Shown: positions 36,606 to 44,988 of the stretch, one piece after another
Layout: every line of letters begins with the position of its first letter
Position numbering within the stretch: the first letter of the stretch is position 1
Program-made: the position numbers and the translations under genes
The notes under the pieces: generated by a model
Told to the model about the DNA's origin: nothing
The model's input: only the letters and a program-made list of their open reading frames with translations
Database searches by the model: none
NCBI RefSeq assembly: GCF_000379765.1
Contig: NZ_KB903509.1
Coordinates: 173,768-237,767 of the forward strand
Reading direction: 5' to 3'
Origin: Flexithrix dorotheae DSM 6795
GTDB lineage: Bacteria > Bacteroidota > Bacteroidia > Cytophagales > Flammeovirgaceae
Length of the DNA stretch: 64,000 bases

Positions 36606-36977
36606 TTACTTACTTACTATAAATTTTTTGGTAACGAGGCTTTTATCGTCAATACTTAAGGTGTAAAAGTAAACTCCAGCTGAAAAATCAGTAAGGGATA
36701 TTTTCAATTGACTTTCATTTCCACTTAGGGAAAAACTGGCCACTTCACTTCCAATTAAATTTCGCAGAATAATTCTGACATTGGAATTTGATTCTAATAC
36801 AGAATAATCGAAAATGGCATAATCTACAGCCGGGTTAGGATAAATGTTGGAAATAGTAATTTCTTTACTTTCCCATAATTTCTCTGAATTCCATTGATCA
36901 GGATTTTCCATTTCCTCCGCAAATCCTACGAAAGCAAAAATGGTAATAAAAATTGCACTTAGTATAGTTTTCCTCAT
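36606..36977 (-). CDS. mini-protein with T9SS type A sorting domain
   Basis: A 123-residue exported protein: signal peptide (1-about 20, ending GFAEE), a linker of about 20 residues, and a C-terminal sorting domain covering nearly all the rest. Type A features are the ISNIYPNPAVDYAIFDY start (about 43-59), the SAGVYFYTL strand (about 99-107) and the ending LVTKKFIVSK. Such domains direct proteins through the type IX secretion system to the cell surface. There is hardly any cargo, which is unusual. It may be a small structural surface protein or the remnant of a larger one; the strong own terminator argues for a functional gene. Confidence 0.85.
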   Translation of the reverse strand: MRKTILSAIFITIFAFVGFAEEMENPDQWNSEKLWESKEITISNIYPNPAVDYAIFDYSVLESNSNVRIILRNLIGSEVASFSLSGNESQLKISLTDFSAGVYFYTLSIDDKSLVTKKFIVSK

Positions 36978-37729
36978 AGTTTGTAAATTTAGACAGCGTA
37001 ATTATTAAAATTTAATCAGGATTTTACTCAATTGTTTATTGGAATATTTCCAAATTGGATATTTGTTGGTTGATTATTGTAAAAGCTGGTCCGAAAAAAT
37101 TCCTCCTATTAAAAATCCAAATTTGGAATAGAAGACTTTTGAGTCAAAAAATTAATTATTTCCAAATATAACAGATTAAAAAATCTTATGTTCTGCTAAC
37201 CAGCCCTTAAAATTTCCCAAAAATTACATTGTATTTTATTTAAGGTTTAAGCACTTTTTTTAGAAAAAACCTTAGAAATACAACTGTAATCTTCAAATTA
37301 TTAAAAATTTTCGATCAGGTCTTGTCCTATAAGGACTCTCAATTGTCCCCCGAAGTTGTAAGAAAAAGGTGATTTATATCATATTTCTTGTCATTTCTTC
37401 AAAAAATACAATTTCTTTCCAATAAAATATAAATCCTGAAAACTATTATTTTATACAATGTTGAAAAGTATAGAAATTAGCTAATCAGGTAACTTCTCTC
37501 CATTTAAGTTGCAAAACCTCAATTTTTCTAACAAAACCTTACATTGCATGCCGGATTTTCTGCTTCAAATTCTTTAATAACAAGGATATATTCGCTTTTA
37601 AGCCTGCTGGTCTTGCAATTATTGCGTTCAACCTTCCAATTCAAATAGACATTTAAAACCCACGAGATTTATTAGTTATTTTTTCCGTCTTTTTCTTCAA
37701 TAATGACTTAAAGGAACCCCATAACTGAA
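36978..37729. other. long intergenic region
   Basis: About 750 bp, AT-rich, with no reading frame resembling a known protein and no tRNA. A short hairpin around TCCTATAAGGA near 37327 is the only structure noticed. The region must hold the promoter of the mini-protein gene; it could also hide a small RNA. Confidence 0.4.
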
Positions 37730-37770
37730 AAACCCCAATTCAACCAAAATTTTGGAATGGGTTGGGGTTT
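37730..37770 (-). terminator. intrinsic terminator of the ChaN-like gene
   Basis: AAACCCCAA / TTGGGGTTT outer stem enclosing CCAAAATTTTGG; on the minus strand it is followed by TTTTT. It lies 30 bp beyond the stop codon at 37800. Confidence 0.8.
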
Positions 37771-37799
37771 CTGTCTATTAAACTAATCAACTAAATCAC

Positions 37800-38669
37800 T
37801 TAATACGTTTTGGTCATATCAGAAGGAATTACGATAGTAAAATCGGCAAGCGATTTATTTTTTTCCTCCAGGGTATTAATGTCATTTTGTTCTACCGTAG
37901 AAATAGTGATGATTTTTAACTTCGGCTTGCTTTCCTTGAGATACCATCCTATACCCTCAAAATTATTAGAATGGTATGCCCCATTGTAATGAATAATGGT
38001 TTTCCCTTTTTTCCAATGTTTTAAAATGAAATGACTCATCGTAGCATCTTTAATAGCCTGAGCATAAGCAAAATTTTCAGGTTTCATGTCACCACCATGG
38101 CCGCCCATCATTTCAATCATCTTTTTATAGCCTGGCAGTTCCAAATCTGTTTTGATAGGTAAGGGTGCTATATAGGATTTTGCTTCCTTTTCAAGATGAT
38201 CAAGTGCCTGTAATCCCTGTCTGGAAACAAGGCTCGCATACCTTCTTGGAATATTGGTAGCTACAAAATTTAATTGATTGGATTTGGCAAATTCAACCAG
38301 AGGCGCGTAATCTGTACCGTAATTATTCCAAATTTTTGCTTCCTTTTCAAAATGACTGGATTTGATAAGGTTTTGCAAATATTCATTTAATATCAATTGG
38401 TCATCTGCCTCAAACATTTCCGCACCCAAAATTAAATCTTCCTTTTTTGCAGCATATAAATCTTTTGTAACTTGCAGCTGAAGCCAGTGTGAGATGGGGT
38501 TGTTATGTAACTCTCCAAACAAAATCACATCCGCATCTGCCAATACATTGGTCATTGCACTAAAATTGGTAGGTTTTCCCTCCTTGTCATAAAGGAGATA
38601 GGCTGGCTTATCAGACAAAAAACTGGACATAAAAAAAATGATAAAGAGGCTATTAATAGTTTTTGGCAT
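37800..38669 (-). CDS. ChaN-like haem-binding/Tiki-superfamily exported protein
   Basis: A 289-residue protein with an N-terminal hydrophobic signal (about residues 6-18). ILFGELHNNPISHW (about 49-62) is the hallmark of the ChaN/Tiki (PF04187) family, followed by LGAEMFEADDQ and later YNGAYHSNNFEGIG, which supply the conserved Glu/His residues. Campylobacter ChaN binds haem; related proteins are peptidase-like. The role here is unknown. It is divergent from the SUI1-factor gene with an 83-bp shared promoter region. Confidence 0.82.
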   Translation of the reverse strand: MPKTINSLFIIFFMSSFLSDKPAYLLYDKEGKPTNFSAMTNVLADADVILFGELHNNPISHWLQLQVTKDLYAAKKEDLILGAEMFEADDQLILNEYLQNLIKSSHFEKEAKIWNNYGTDYAPLVEFAKSNQLNFVATNIPRRYASLVSRQGLQALDHLEKEAKSYIAPLPIKTDLELPGYKKMIEMMGGHGGDMKPENFAYAQAIKDATMSHFILKHWKKGKTIIHYNGAYHSNNFEGIGWYLKESKPKLKIITISTVEQNDINTLEEKNKSLADFTIVIPSDMTKTY

Positions 38670-38752
38670 TTATTGATATTTTTGAATGAAATGACGGATA
38701 CTTGTTTATTATTGACATCAAAATTATTACAATTAAAGAAAGATGATATAAA

Positions 38753-39088
38753 ATGGGGAGGAAAAATAAAAAAAACAGAGAGGGAGTAGTTTATTCTACC
38801 AACCCTGATTTCGAATATAATTACGATGAGGTACCTGAGCAGGAAACCCTGCCTCCGAATCAACAAAAATTAAAAATAACCCTTGATAAAAAAGCCAGAG
38901 GGGGGAAACAGGTCACTTTAATTACCGGGTTCGCTGGAAGTGATGAAGATTTAAAAGCATTGGGTAAAAAGCTTAAATCCAAATGTGGTGTAGGAGGAAA
39001 CACAAAAGATGGAGAAATTTTAATTCAGGGTGATTTTAGAGAGAAAATCAAGGATTTACTTACCGCTGACGACTATAAAGTTTCGTGA
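38753..39088 (+). CDS. SUI1/eIF1-family translation factor (YciH-like)
   Basis: A 111-residue protein with a basic, charged N-terminus followed by the SUI1 domain (about 38-108). [38 protein letters not shown] and [10 protein letters not shown] are diagnostic. Bacterial YciH affects initiation fidelity on unusual start contexts. It lies 35 bp upstream of the phosphatase gene on the same strand, so they may share a transcript. Confidence 0.93.
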   Translation: MGRKNKKNREGVVYSTNPDFEYNYDEVPEQETLPPNQQKLKITLDKKARGGKQVTLITGFAGSDEDLKALGKKLKSKCGVGGNTKDGEILIQGDFREKIKDLLTADDYKVS

Positions 39089-39123
39089 AAGACAAAATAT
39101 TGAAATAAAAAAGATAAATAAGA

Positions 39124-39615
39124 ATGATAAAAGTGTTGTTCGTTTGTTTAGGGAACATTTGCCGTTCTCCAATGGCAGAAGGTATTTTCCAACATTTGGT
39201 AGAAGAAAATGAACTTCAGGACCAGATCAGTTGTGATTCTGCAGGTATGATCAGTTTCCATCAGGGTGAGCTTCCTGACAAAAGGATGAGGAATACAGCC
39301 TCAAAAAATGGAATTACCCTTACCCATAGGAGCAGGCCTTTTACTGGAAAAGATTTTCAGGCATTTGATTACATCATTGCCATGGATAAAAAAAACCTGA
39401 AGGATATTCAAATATTGGAGGAAAAGGGAAAAGGACAAAAATACAAATTGATGATGATGAGGGATTTTGATAGAAATGAATCAGGAAGCGATGTGGAGGA
39501 TCCTTATTATAAAAGTGATGTGGGTTTTGATAATTGCTATCAGGTTTTGATGGAATCTAACCAGAATTTCCTGAATTATCTGGTACTGGAACATGGATTA
39601 ACACCAAAGAATTAA
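39124..39615 (+). CDS. low-molecular-weight protein-tyrosine phosphatase
   Basis: A 163-residue cytoplasmic enzyme. The P-loop CLGNICRS (C8-S15) provides the nucleophile C8 and the phosphate-binding R14; the general acid aspartate sits in DPYY (about 120). Everything expected of an active LMW-PTP is present. Bacterial members often act on tyrosine-phosphorylated polysaccharide kinases, but no such kinase gene is nearby; they can also dephosphorylate arginine. Confidence 0.94.
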   Translation: MIKVLFVCLGNICRSPMAEGIFQHLVEENELQDQISCDSAGMISFHQGELPDKRMRNTASKNGITLTHRSRPFTGKDFQAFDYIIAMDKKNLKDIQILEEKGKGQKYKLMMMRDFDRNESGSDVEDPYYKSDVGFDNCYQVLMESNQNFLNYLVLEHGLTPKN

Positions 39616-39796
39616 TATCCTAATCAATTATTCCTGTTTATTGCTCATTAATATCTAACAAAAACCATAAAAATTGTAATATTTGGAGGTTGCTTTTGAA
39701 AATAAACTGTTACTTTTTACTTTATCGGTTTAAGAGCACGTGAATACTTTTTATTTTTGCCAGTATTTTTTGGGTTATCTTTTAGCTAAAATTTCA

Positions 39797-40741
39797 ATGC
39801 CAGGAAGATTTTTTATACTTTTTTTCTTCACTAATTTATGCATAGCCACTTTTTCATTTCAGGAAAATGCTCTTGCCCAGAATAAAAAAACCATTAAAGT
39901 GATGATTGATCCGGGACATGGAGGAAAAGATCCCGGAAATGAAGCAAGCAAATCCAGTATGAAAAATGAAAAACATCTGAATCTGGAAATTGCTATGAAA
40001 CTGGGAAAGTATATAGAAGAAAGAATTAAAGACACCAAAGTTATATATACCAGAACTACCGATAAGTTCGTAGGGTTGGATAATATTGTAGACCTTGCCA
40101 ATAAAAATAAGGTAGATGTTTTTATAAGTATCCACTGTAATTCCAATCCTAACAGAGCCATTTACGGGACCCGGACTCACATCCATAGCAATTCTTTCGC
40201 TTCAAGTAAGAAACTGGCTTTATTAGTGGAAAATGAATTTAAGACAAGAGCCGGAAGAAAAAGCAGAGGAGTGATGGACGCCAGGGACAGAGGATACAAC
40301 TTACAGGTTTTACAATACACAACAATGCCCGGAGTATTGGTAGAATGTGGATTTATGAGCAATCCCCCAGAAGAAAAATACCTGAATAGTACACATGGAC
40401 AAGATTTGATTGCTTCAGCAATTTTCCGGGCATTTCGGCAATTTGTAGTAGAAGAAAATGATGCAGAAGACCGGACAACAGTTTATAAGGTTCAGATTAT
40501 GGCGAGTAAAAAATCCGTAAACCTGAAACAGAAACAATTCCAGGATTTAGATATTAGAGTAGAAGAATATAAAATGCCTGGCAGCAATTATCAATATCGC
40601 TACATGGTTGGAAGGGAATACGATCAGAATATTGCACTTAAACTTGCCAAAAAGATAAGGGAACAGGGTTTTAAAGATGCCTTTGTGGTTACCATCACCG
40701 AAGAACAAGGGCAATATAAAACAAATAAAACCAGTCGGTAA
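39797..40741 (+). CDS. N-acetylmuramoyl-L-alanine amidase (Amidase_3) with C-terminal SPOR-like region
   Basis: A 314-residue exported cell-wall hydrolase. The signal peptide covers about 1-29 (ending NALAQ). The zinc site residues appear in MIDPGHGGKDPG (His), NLEIAMKLG (Glu), ISIHCNSN (His) and LVECGFMSN (catalytic Glu). The C-terminal 80 residues (YKVQIMASKKSV onwards) resemble a SPOR domain, which binds denuded glycan at division sites. It cleaves the peptide from N-acetylmuramic acid, probably during cell separation. The frame opens at GTG 39740, but ATG 39797 gives a proper signal peptide. Confidence 0.9.
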   Translation: MPGRFFILFFFTNLCIATFSFQENALAQNKKTIKVMIDPGHGGKDPGNEASKSSMKNEKHLNLEIAMKLGKYIEERIKDTKVIYTRTTDKFVGLDNIVDLANKNKVDVFISIHCNSNPNRAIYGTRTHIHSNSFASSKKLALLVENEFKTRAGRKSRGVMDARDRGYNLQVLQYTTMPGVLVECGFMSNPPEEKYLNSTHGQDLIASAIFRAFRQFVVEENDAEDRTTVYKVQIMASKKSVNLKQKQFQDLDIRVEEYKMPGSNYQYRYMVGREYDQNIALKLAKKIREQGFKDAFVVTITEEQGQYKTNKTSR

Positions 40742-40895
40742 AAGCCTTCCTTGTGGAATTCAAAATCAAGCATAACTTCTTAAAGTTTATGGTAGGTTTT
40801 TATTAACCATAATATTTTCAGACATTTGATTTCTGGTCATAAAAAGATTTTTGCTTTTAATTGACAATCATTATTTCATCTATTAAATATAGAAA

Positions 40896-41234
40896 ATGGC
40901 AGTATTAAAATTTGATGATGTTCCCTATGAAGTAGTTCGAGAGGGATTAAAAAGAAAAATAGTCCACCTGGATAATTTAATGATGGTACTCATTGACTTT
41001 TCAGATGGTCCTTGGGAAGAACCTGAGCCTCCTCACTCCCACCCCCATGAGCAGACTGCTTATGTAGCAGAAGGAGAAGTAATTTTTTATTGCGAGGGAG
41101 AACCTGACCAACACCTAAAAGCAGGAGACATGTATTATGTCCCTTCAGGAAAAATGCATACTGTGAAATTGTTAACCAAAAACGTGAGGTTAATTGACAG
41201 TTTTAATCCAATAAGGGAGGACTTTTTGAAATAA
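40896..41234 (+). CDS. cupin-domain protein
   Basis: A 112-residue single-domain cupin. Motif 1 is PHSHPHEQTAYVAEGE (about 47-62), with two His and a Glu for the metal, and motif 2 is the PSGKMHTVKLL segment (about 88-98). There is no fused partner domain. Enzymes and regulators both occur in this superfamily, so no specific function can be given. Confidence 0.85.
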   Translation: MAVLKFDDVPYEVVREGLKRKIVHLDNLMMVLIDFSDGPWEEPEPPHSHPHEQTAYVAEGEVIFYCEGEPDQHLKAGDMYYVPSGKMHTVKLLTKNVRLIDSFNPIREDFLK

Positions 41235-41259
41235 AGATTTCTGGCTGGGATGCTCCACT

Positions 41260-42570
41260 TTAAACAGGAATCCCATACAAATCAAAATCGGTGGCTTTGG
41301 TAATTTTGATATTGGCAAAGTCACCGACCCTTAAATAGTTTTCCTTCGCATCTACCAAAACCTCATTATCTACTTCAGGAGAGTCAAATTCTGTTCGTCC
41401 AATAAAATGCCCCCCTTCCTTTCTATCGAATAAAACCTTTAATGTTTTCCCCACTTTTTCCTGATTTAGTTCCAGAGAAATATCTTGCTGAAGCGCCATC
41501 ATTTCATTTGCTCTTTCTTCTTTTAGTTCTTCAGGAACATCATCTGCCATAGAGAAAGCATGTGTATTTTCCTCATGAGAATAAGTAAAAACGCCTAAGC
41601 GTTCAAATCTCATTTTCTCAATAAAACTCAACATTTCATGATGGTCGGCTTCAGTTTCTCCTGGATGGCCGGCAATCACGGTGGTTCTGATGGCAATTCC
41701 AGGCACTTTTTCACGCATTCGGTGAATCAATTCTTCCGTTTTTTCTCTGGTAATTCCCCTTCTCATGATCTTCAACATATTGGTTGAGCCATGTTGTAAT
41801 GGAATATCAAGGTAATTGCAAATATTGGGTTTACTGGCTATTACAGAAAGTGCATCTTCAGGAAAACCAGCGGGAAAAGCATAATGAAGTCTTATCCAGT
41901 CTATGCCATCCACATCTGATAGGCGATCTAATAATTCAGCCAGATTCCTTTTTTTATATAAATCCAGACCGTAATAAGTCGAATCCTGGGCAATTAAAAG
42001 CAATTCCTTAGTACCGTTTTTAGCCAGATTCTTGGCTTCCGTTACCAATTCTTCCATCGGTCGGGATACATGTTTCCCCCTCATTAAAGGAATAGCACAG
42101 AAAGAACATGGACGATCACAACCCTCAGAAATTTTCATGTAGGCATAGTGATTGGCTGTAGTGGTGATTCTTTCCCCAACTAATTCATGCTTGTAATCGG
42201 CATTGAATTTTTTCAACAAAGCTGGCAATTCCATTGTCCCGAAAAAGGCATCCACTTCAGGAATTTCTTCCTCTAAATTATCTTTGTAGCGTTGAGAAAG
42301 GCAGCCGGTTACATATAATTTATCAATTTCCCCGTCTGTTTTGGCATCAGCATATCGCAAAATGGTATCAATAGATTCCTGCTTGGCATTGTCAATAAAC
42401 CCACAAGTATTGATGATGATCACGTTCGCATCATCTTTTTTACTTTCATGACTCGCCTCAATTGCATTTCCCTTTAGTTGGGTAAGCATTACTTCCGAGT
42501 CCACCAGGTTTTTTGAACAACCCAGAGTGATGATATTGACTTTATCCTTTTTTAATTGCTTTGCTTTCAC
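41260..42570 (-). CDS. rimO: ribosomal protein S12 methylthiotransferase
   Basis: A 436-residue radical SAM enzyme that adds a methylthio group to the conserved aspartate of ribosomal protein S12. The N-terminal MTTase domain carries three cluster cysteines (LGCSKNLVDSE, INTCGF and VTGCLSQRY). The radical SAM motif is CDRPCSFC (about 131-138), followed by the AIPLMRGKHVSR stretch. A C-terminal TRAM domain (about 372-434) is present. IIINTCGFIDNAKQES is more RimO-like than MiaB-like. Confidence 0.94.
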   Translation of the reverse strand: MKAKQLKKDKVNIITLGCSKNLVDSEVMLTQLKGNAIEASHESKKDDANVIIINTCGFIDNAKQESIDTILRYADAKTDGEIDKLYVTGCLSQRYKDNLEEEIPEVDAFFGTMELPALLKKFNADYKHELVGERITTTANHYAYMKISEGCDRPCSFCAIPLMRGKHVSRPMEELVTEAKNLAKNGTKELLLIAQDSTYYGLDLYKKRNLAELLDRLSDVDGIDWIRLHYAFPAGFPEDALSVIASKPNICNYLDIPLQHGSTNMLKIMRRGITREKTEELIHRMREKVPGIAIRTTVIAGHPGETEADHHEMLSFIEKMRFERLGVFTYSHEENTHAFSMADDVPEELKEERANEMMALQQDISLELNQEKVGKTLKVLFDRKEGGHFIGRTEFDSPEVDNEVLVDAKENYLRVGDFANIKITKATDFDLYGIPV

Positions 42571-42825
42571 TGCCTTTCACTTTATGATTCAGGGCGCAAA
42601 GGTAGATTATTGGGAAATGAAAATGAAGATAAAGAGAATTAGTTTTTTATAATCAAAGTTCCTTTTGGTAAAAAGTGGATTTTTACTTTAACCGATTACT
42701 TTTGGTTACCACAAACCATTTATTCCATCTCAGTAAAAAGTAATTTAAATGAATTAAAACTATATTCTATCGAACACACTAAACTTTAATATAGCCAATT
42801 ATTCAGGTAAACCAACGCTCGTGCC

Positions 42826-42946
42826 AAGGGCTATCCGCCCTTCAACCCGACTGACTTTTTTTTCATTACCAAAAATAAGTCAGCAAAAAAAGGCTAGTAA
42901 AAAAGATGCTTCCCCCCACAAGTCAACGCACCTCCCCGCCTTTTTT
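42826..42946. repeat. cluster of nested inverted repeats
   Basis: Three inverted repeats in series: AAGGGC-TATCC-GCCCTT (42826-42842), CTGACTT (42851-42857) with AAGTCAG (42877-42883), and AAAAAAAGGC (42885-42894) with GCCTTTTTT (42938-42946). The stretch is richer in G+C than its surroundings. It could be a decayed mobile element or a structured RNA. Confidence 0.55.
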
Positions 42947-43278
42947 ACAGACACCCCACCATACAAGAAAACAACTTATAAGACCATTATTTAGAATTGG
43001 GATTTTTTTTTGAATTGTGTTGTTAAAATAGACTTAAATAAAACATGTAGAAAAATAATCCTGCAGCAAAAAAGACTAATAAAACTACGCCTTCATTCCT
43101 TATTAATGGTTTTATTCCATTTTTATAGAGTTAAAATATTAATAGCCAATTGCTTTCAATATTAGTGTGGGAAATAGTCACAAGTACTGACAACTATTTT
43201 GCTAGTCCCTAGGGGGAAAAGAATGCAGGTACTATCACCACTTTTTCGGAAAACCTTTTTGAAAGCAGAGATTTTTTT

Positions 43279-43306
43279 GCCCTTTTTCATCGACTGGAAA
43301 AAGGGC
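43279..43306. repeat. perfect 10-bp hairpin
   Basis: GCCCTTTTTC and its exact complement GAAAAAGGGC enclose ATCGACTG. It belongs to no gene end and lies within the repeat-rich region. Confidence 0.6.
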
Positions 43307-43390
43307 GGAAAGCTTAATTATTATGCCGCTCTAGTCAATTTGCAAAAAATATTAAGTAGTGTAAATAATTTTCTACATCATTAGTAGTAA

Positions 43391-43437
43391 GCCTTTTGAT
43401 CTTTTGGCTTGATCCAAAAGAACCAAAAGATCAAGGC
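43391..43437. repeat. inverted repeat at the left end of the palindromic element
   Basis: GATCTTTTGG (43398-43407) pairs with CCAAAAGATC (43423-43432); outer GCCTT and AAGGC extend the stem with two unpaired bases. It immediately precedes the larger palindrome. Confidence 0.65.
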
Positions 43438-43575
43438 GATGCACAAATAGCTATATTTAAGTCCATTGCGCTAAAATCTTCCAAACTCAATCAACTTTTA
43501 CAAAGCTGATTGAGTTTGGAAGATTTCTTTACGCTTCATTCCCCTAAATGCTTCACGCTATTTGAGCAAGGCCAA
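43434..43575. mobile_element. long imperfect palindrome, possible non-autonomous mobile element (MITE/REP-like)
   Basis: The core arms AAATCTTCCAAACTCAATCA (43474-43493) and its exact complement (43507-43526) form 20 perfect pairs; after one mismatch four more pairs (CTTT/AAAG) close around a 3-nt loop. Further out, GGC.ATGCACAAATAGC pairs imperfectly with GCTATTTGAGCAAGGCC. The whole unit is about 140 bp, has no coding capacity and no T run. No transposase lies in the window. Confidence 0.55.
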
Positions 43576-43647
43576 AGGAGAACTAAATAATTAAAGAAGT
43601 ATTAATTGGGTGAAAAAATTACAATTTCGTTCACAATTTCAAAAGCT

Positions 43648-44265
43648 CTAACTACAACCTCCCTGCACAGCTTTTTTCTTTTTTCGTTTGATGGGTAAAA
43701 CAGGCTTTTTAGTGGTGGAATTGGAAAAAACGGCTGTTTTACCCGTGAAAAACTGGCTACTGGCAAGCCGTTTTTGGTATAAAATCAATTCAGTTTCCGG
43801 GGCAGTTACTGAGGGGTGTGGTGGATTAATTATGGTATTTTCCCATGCTTTAAAACCTCCAGCCAAAATATAATTATTTTTAAATCCCTTTCTTCTGGCC
43901 AATTCAAAAACTTCCCTTGCCCTCAATTCATCTGTAGAAATGAGGATATTTCTATTTGCATTCTGATCCAGATAGCCTATCCAGTTTTCTGAGAACAAAC
44001 TATCGAAAGGAATGTTGATGGAATTGGGAATTGCACTTTGCTCATATGCTTTAACATCTCGAATATCAATAAGAAAATATGACGGATCTTTATTTATCAA
44101 GGATTCGGCAAGCTCATCGACATTAATAAATGAAGCTCCACTTCTTAATTCCCACTGGATTTCCTCTTCTGTTGGGACCAATGCGTTATTTACCTTGGAG
44201 GGAAACATCGCTGAAATTGCACCCAATGCGATCACCACTACTGACAATATAATTCGTGTGTTCAT
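43648..44265 (-). CDS. membrane-tethered rhodanese-like protein lacking the catalytic cysteine
   Basis: A 205-residue protein with an N-terminal hydrophobic anchor or signal (about 4-20) and a rhodanese domain (about 48-150): FLIDIRDVKAYEQSAIPNSI is the typical first half. The active-site loop, where rhodaneses have CxxGxR, reads STDELRA near residues 110-116, with no cysteine. The only cysteine is C204 in the C-terminal GGCS, after a strongly basic tail. So it is probably not a sulfurtransferase of the normal kind; it may bind a partner or polysulfide. It ends the sulfur gene cluster, 18 bp after the YeeE-like gene. Confidence 0.82.
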   Translation of the reverse strand: MNTRIILSVVVIALGAISAMFPSKVNNALVPTEEEIQWELRSGASFINVDELAESLINKDPSYFLIDIRDVKAYEQSAIPNSINIPFDSLFSENWIGYLDQNANRNILISTDELRAREVFELARRKGFKNNYILAGGFKAWENTIINPPHPSVTAPETELILYQKRLASSQFFTGKTAVFSNSTTKKPVLPIKRKKKKAVQGGCS

Positions 44266-44283
44266 TTTTAATTTCTTTTAAAC

Positions 44284-44886
44284 TTACAATTCTTTGGTAA
44301 TATCATTTCTGGCAAATTTTTTCTCTGCCAATTCTCCTACCCAAAACATCAACACTGCCGCCACAATCACAAGAAATGCGAAAACCCCATCACTTAAATT
44401 CAGGTAAGTGGAAAGTTTTAAGTTGCCCAAATAATTTTTCAGGTAAAATCCTTCCCATAAAGAATAGGTTTCTCCAAACAACACAATGCCTAAAAAACTA
44501 CCCAGTAGAAACCACCATGCATCCTTTTTCCCAATAGCTGCTGCACAAACACTGGTGCCCGGGCAAAATCCGCCAATAATAAAACCTGCCCCCATAATGA
44601 TTCCTCCTATAATCGCTGAATTGATGTAATACTCATTTACATAGACTATACTCATATCAATCATCTCAAAATAATTGAGGAAGAGTAAGCCCAACATGGC
44701 GGTGATAGCTGCAGTAAAAAATACTTTTAGCACGGTGGTGTCATACCCATAAAACATGCCTGCCAATTTCCTGCTGGAGGAAAAACCAGCCTGTTCCAAA
44801 GCAAAACCAAATCCCAATCCTATCAAGAAAGCAATTAGGAAGTTTATCTCTGTTGAAATTTCATTTACAGGAATTATAGGTCCCAT
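44284..44886 (-). CDS. YeeE/YedE-family sulfur transport protein (second of pair)
   Basis: A 200-residue membrane protein with about five or six helices. GLGFGFALEQAGFSSSRKLAGM (first third) and GFCPGTSVCAAAIGKKDA carry the cysteine- and glycine-rich motifs of YeeE/YedE (TsuA-like) proteins. YeeE imports thiosulfate by relaying it along conserved cysteines. This half-size protein probably pairs with the other half-size protein encoded upstream. Its promoter region holds copy A of a 42-bp repeat shared with the reductase gene. Confidence 0.87.
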   Translation of the reverse strand: MGPIIPVNEISTEINFLIAFLIGLGFGFALEQAGFSSSRKLAGMFYGYDTTVLKVFFTAAITAMLGLLFLNYFEMIDMSIVYVNEYYINSAIIGGIIMGAGFIIGGFCPGTSVCAAAIGKKDAWWFLLGSFLGIVLFGETYSLWEGFYLKNYLGNLKLSTYLNLSDGVFAFLVIVAAVLMFWVGELAEKKFARNDITKEL

Positions 44887-44924
44887 AATCTTCTATTTTA
44901 AGTAATATTTCAAAAATAACGGTA

Positions 44925-44966
44925 TATTCTTTTGCCATAAAAGACTGATAGAGAGAATACTATTTC
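44925..44966 (-). promoter_or_regulatory. 42-bp repeated element, copy A, before the second YeeE gene
   Basis: Matches copy B (49403-49444) at 38 of 42 positions without gaps; the core is AGACTGATAGAGAGA. It lies in the 102-bp gap between the two YeeE genes, 38 bp upstream of the second start codon. A flanking palindrome TATTTC-TCA-GAAATA (44961-44975) overlaps its end. Likely a shared promoter/operator. Confidence 0.55.
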
Positions 44967-44988
44967 TCAGAAATAATAGCACAGGTGC

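Larger units (their letters stand above)
42571..43647. other. gene-free, repeat-rich region
   Basis: Over 1 kb without a credible gene. It contains several separate inverted repeats described in their own entries, grouped within 42.8-43.6 kb. A 61-codon frame at 43199-43384 falls across one of the hairpins and has no family resemblance. The region looks like a landing site of small palindromic elements. Confidence 0.6.

Noticed and set aside
43199..43384. 61-codon plus-strand frame in the repeat-rich region
   Set aside because: It runs through a perfect hairpin and shows no resemblance to any protein; best explained by chance.
42571..43647. CRISPR array in the gene-free kilobase
   Set aside because: The repeats are inverted and mutually different; there are no regularly spaced direct repeats and no cas genes.
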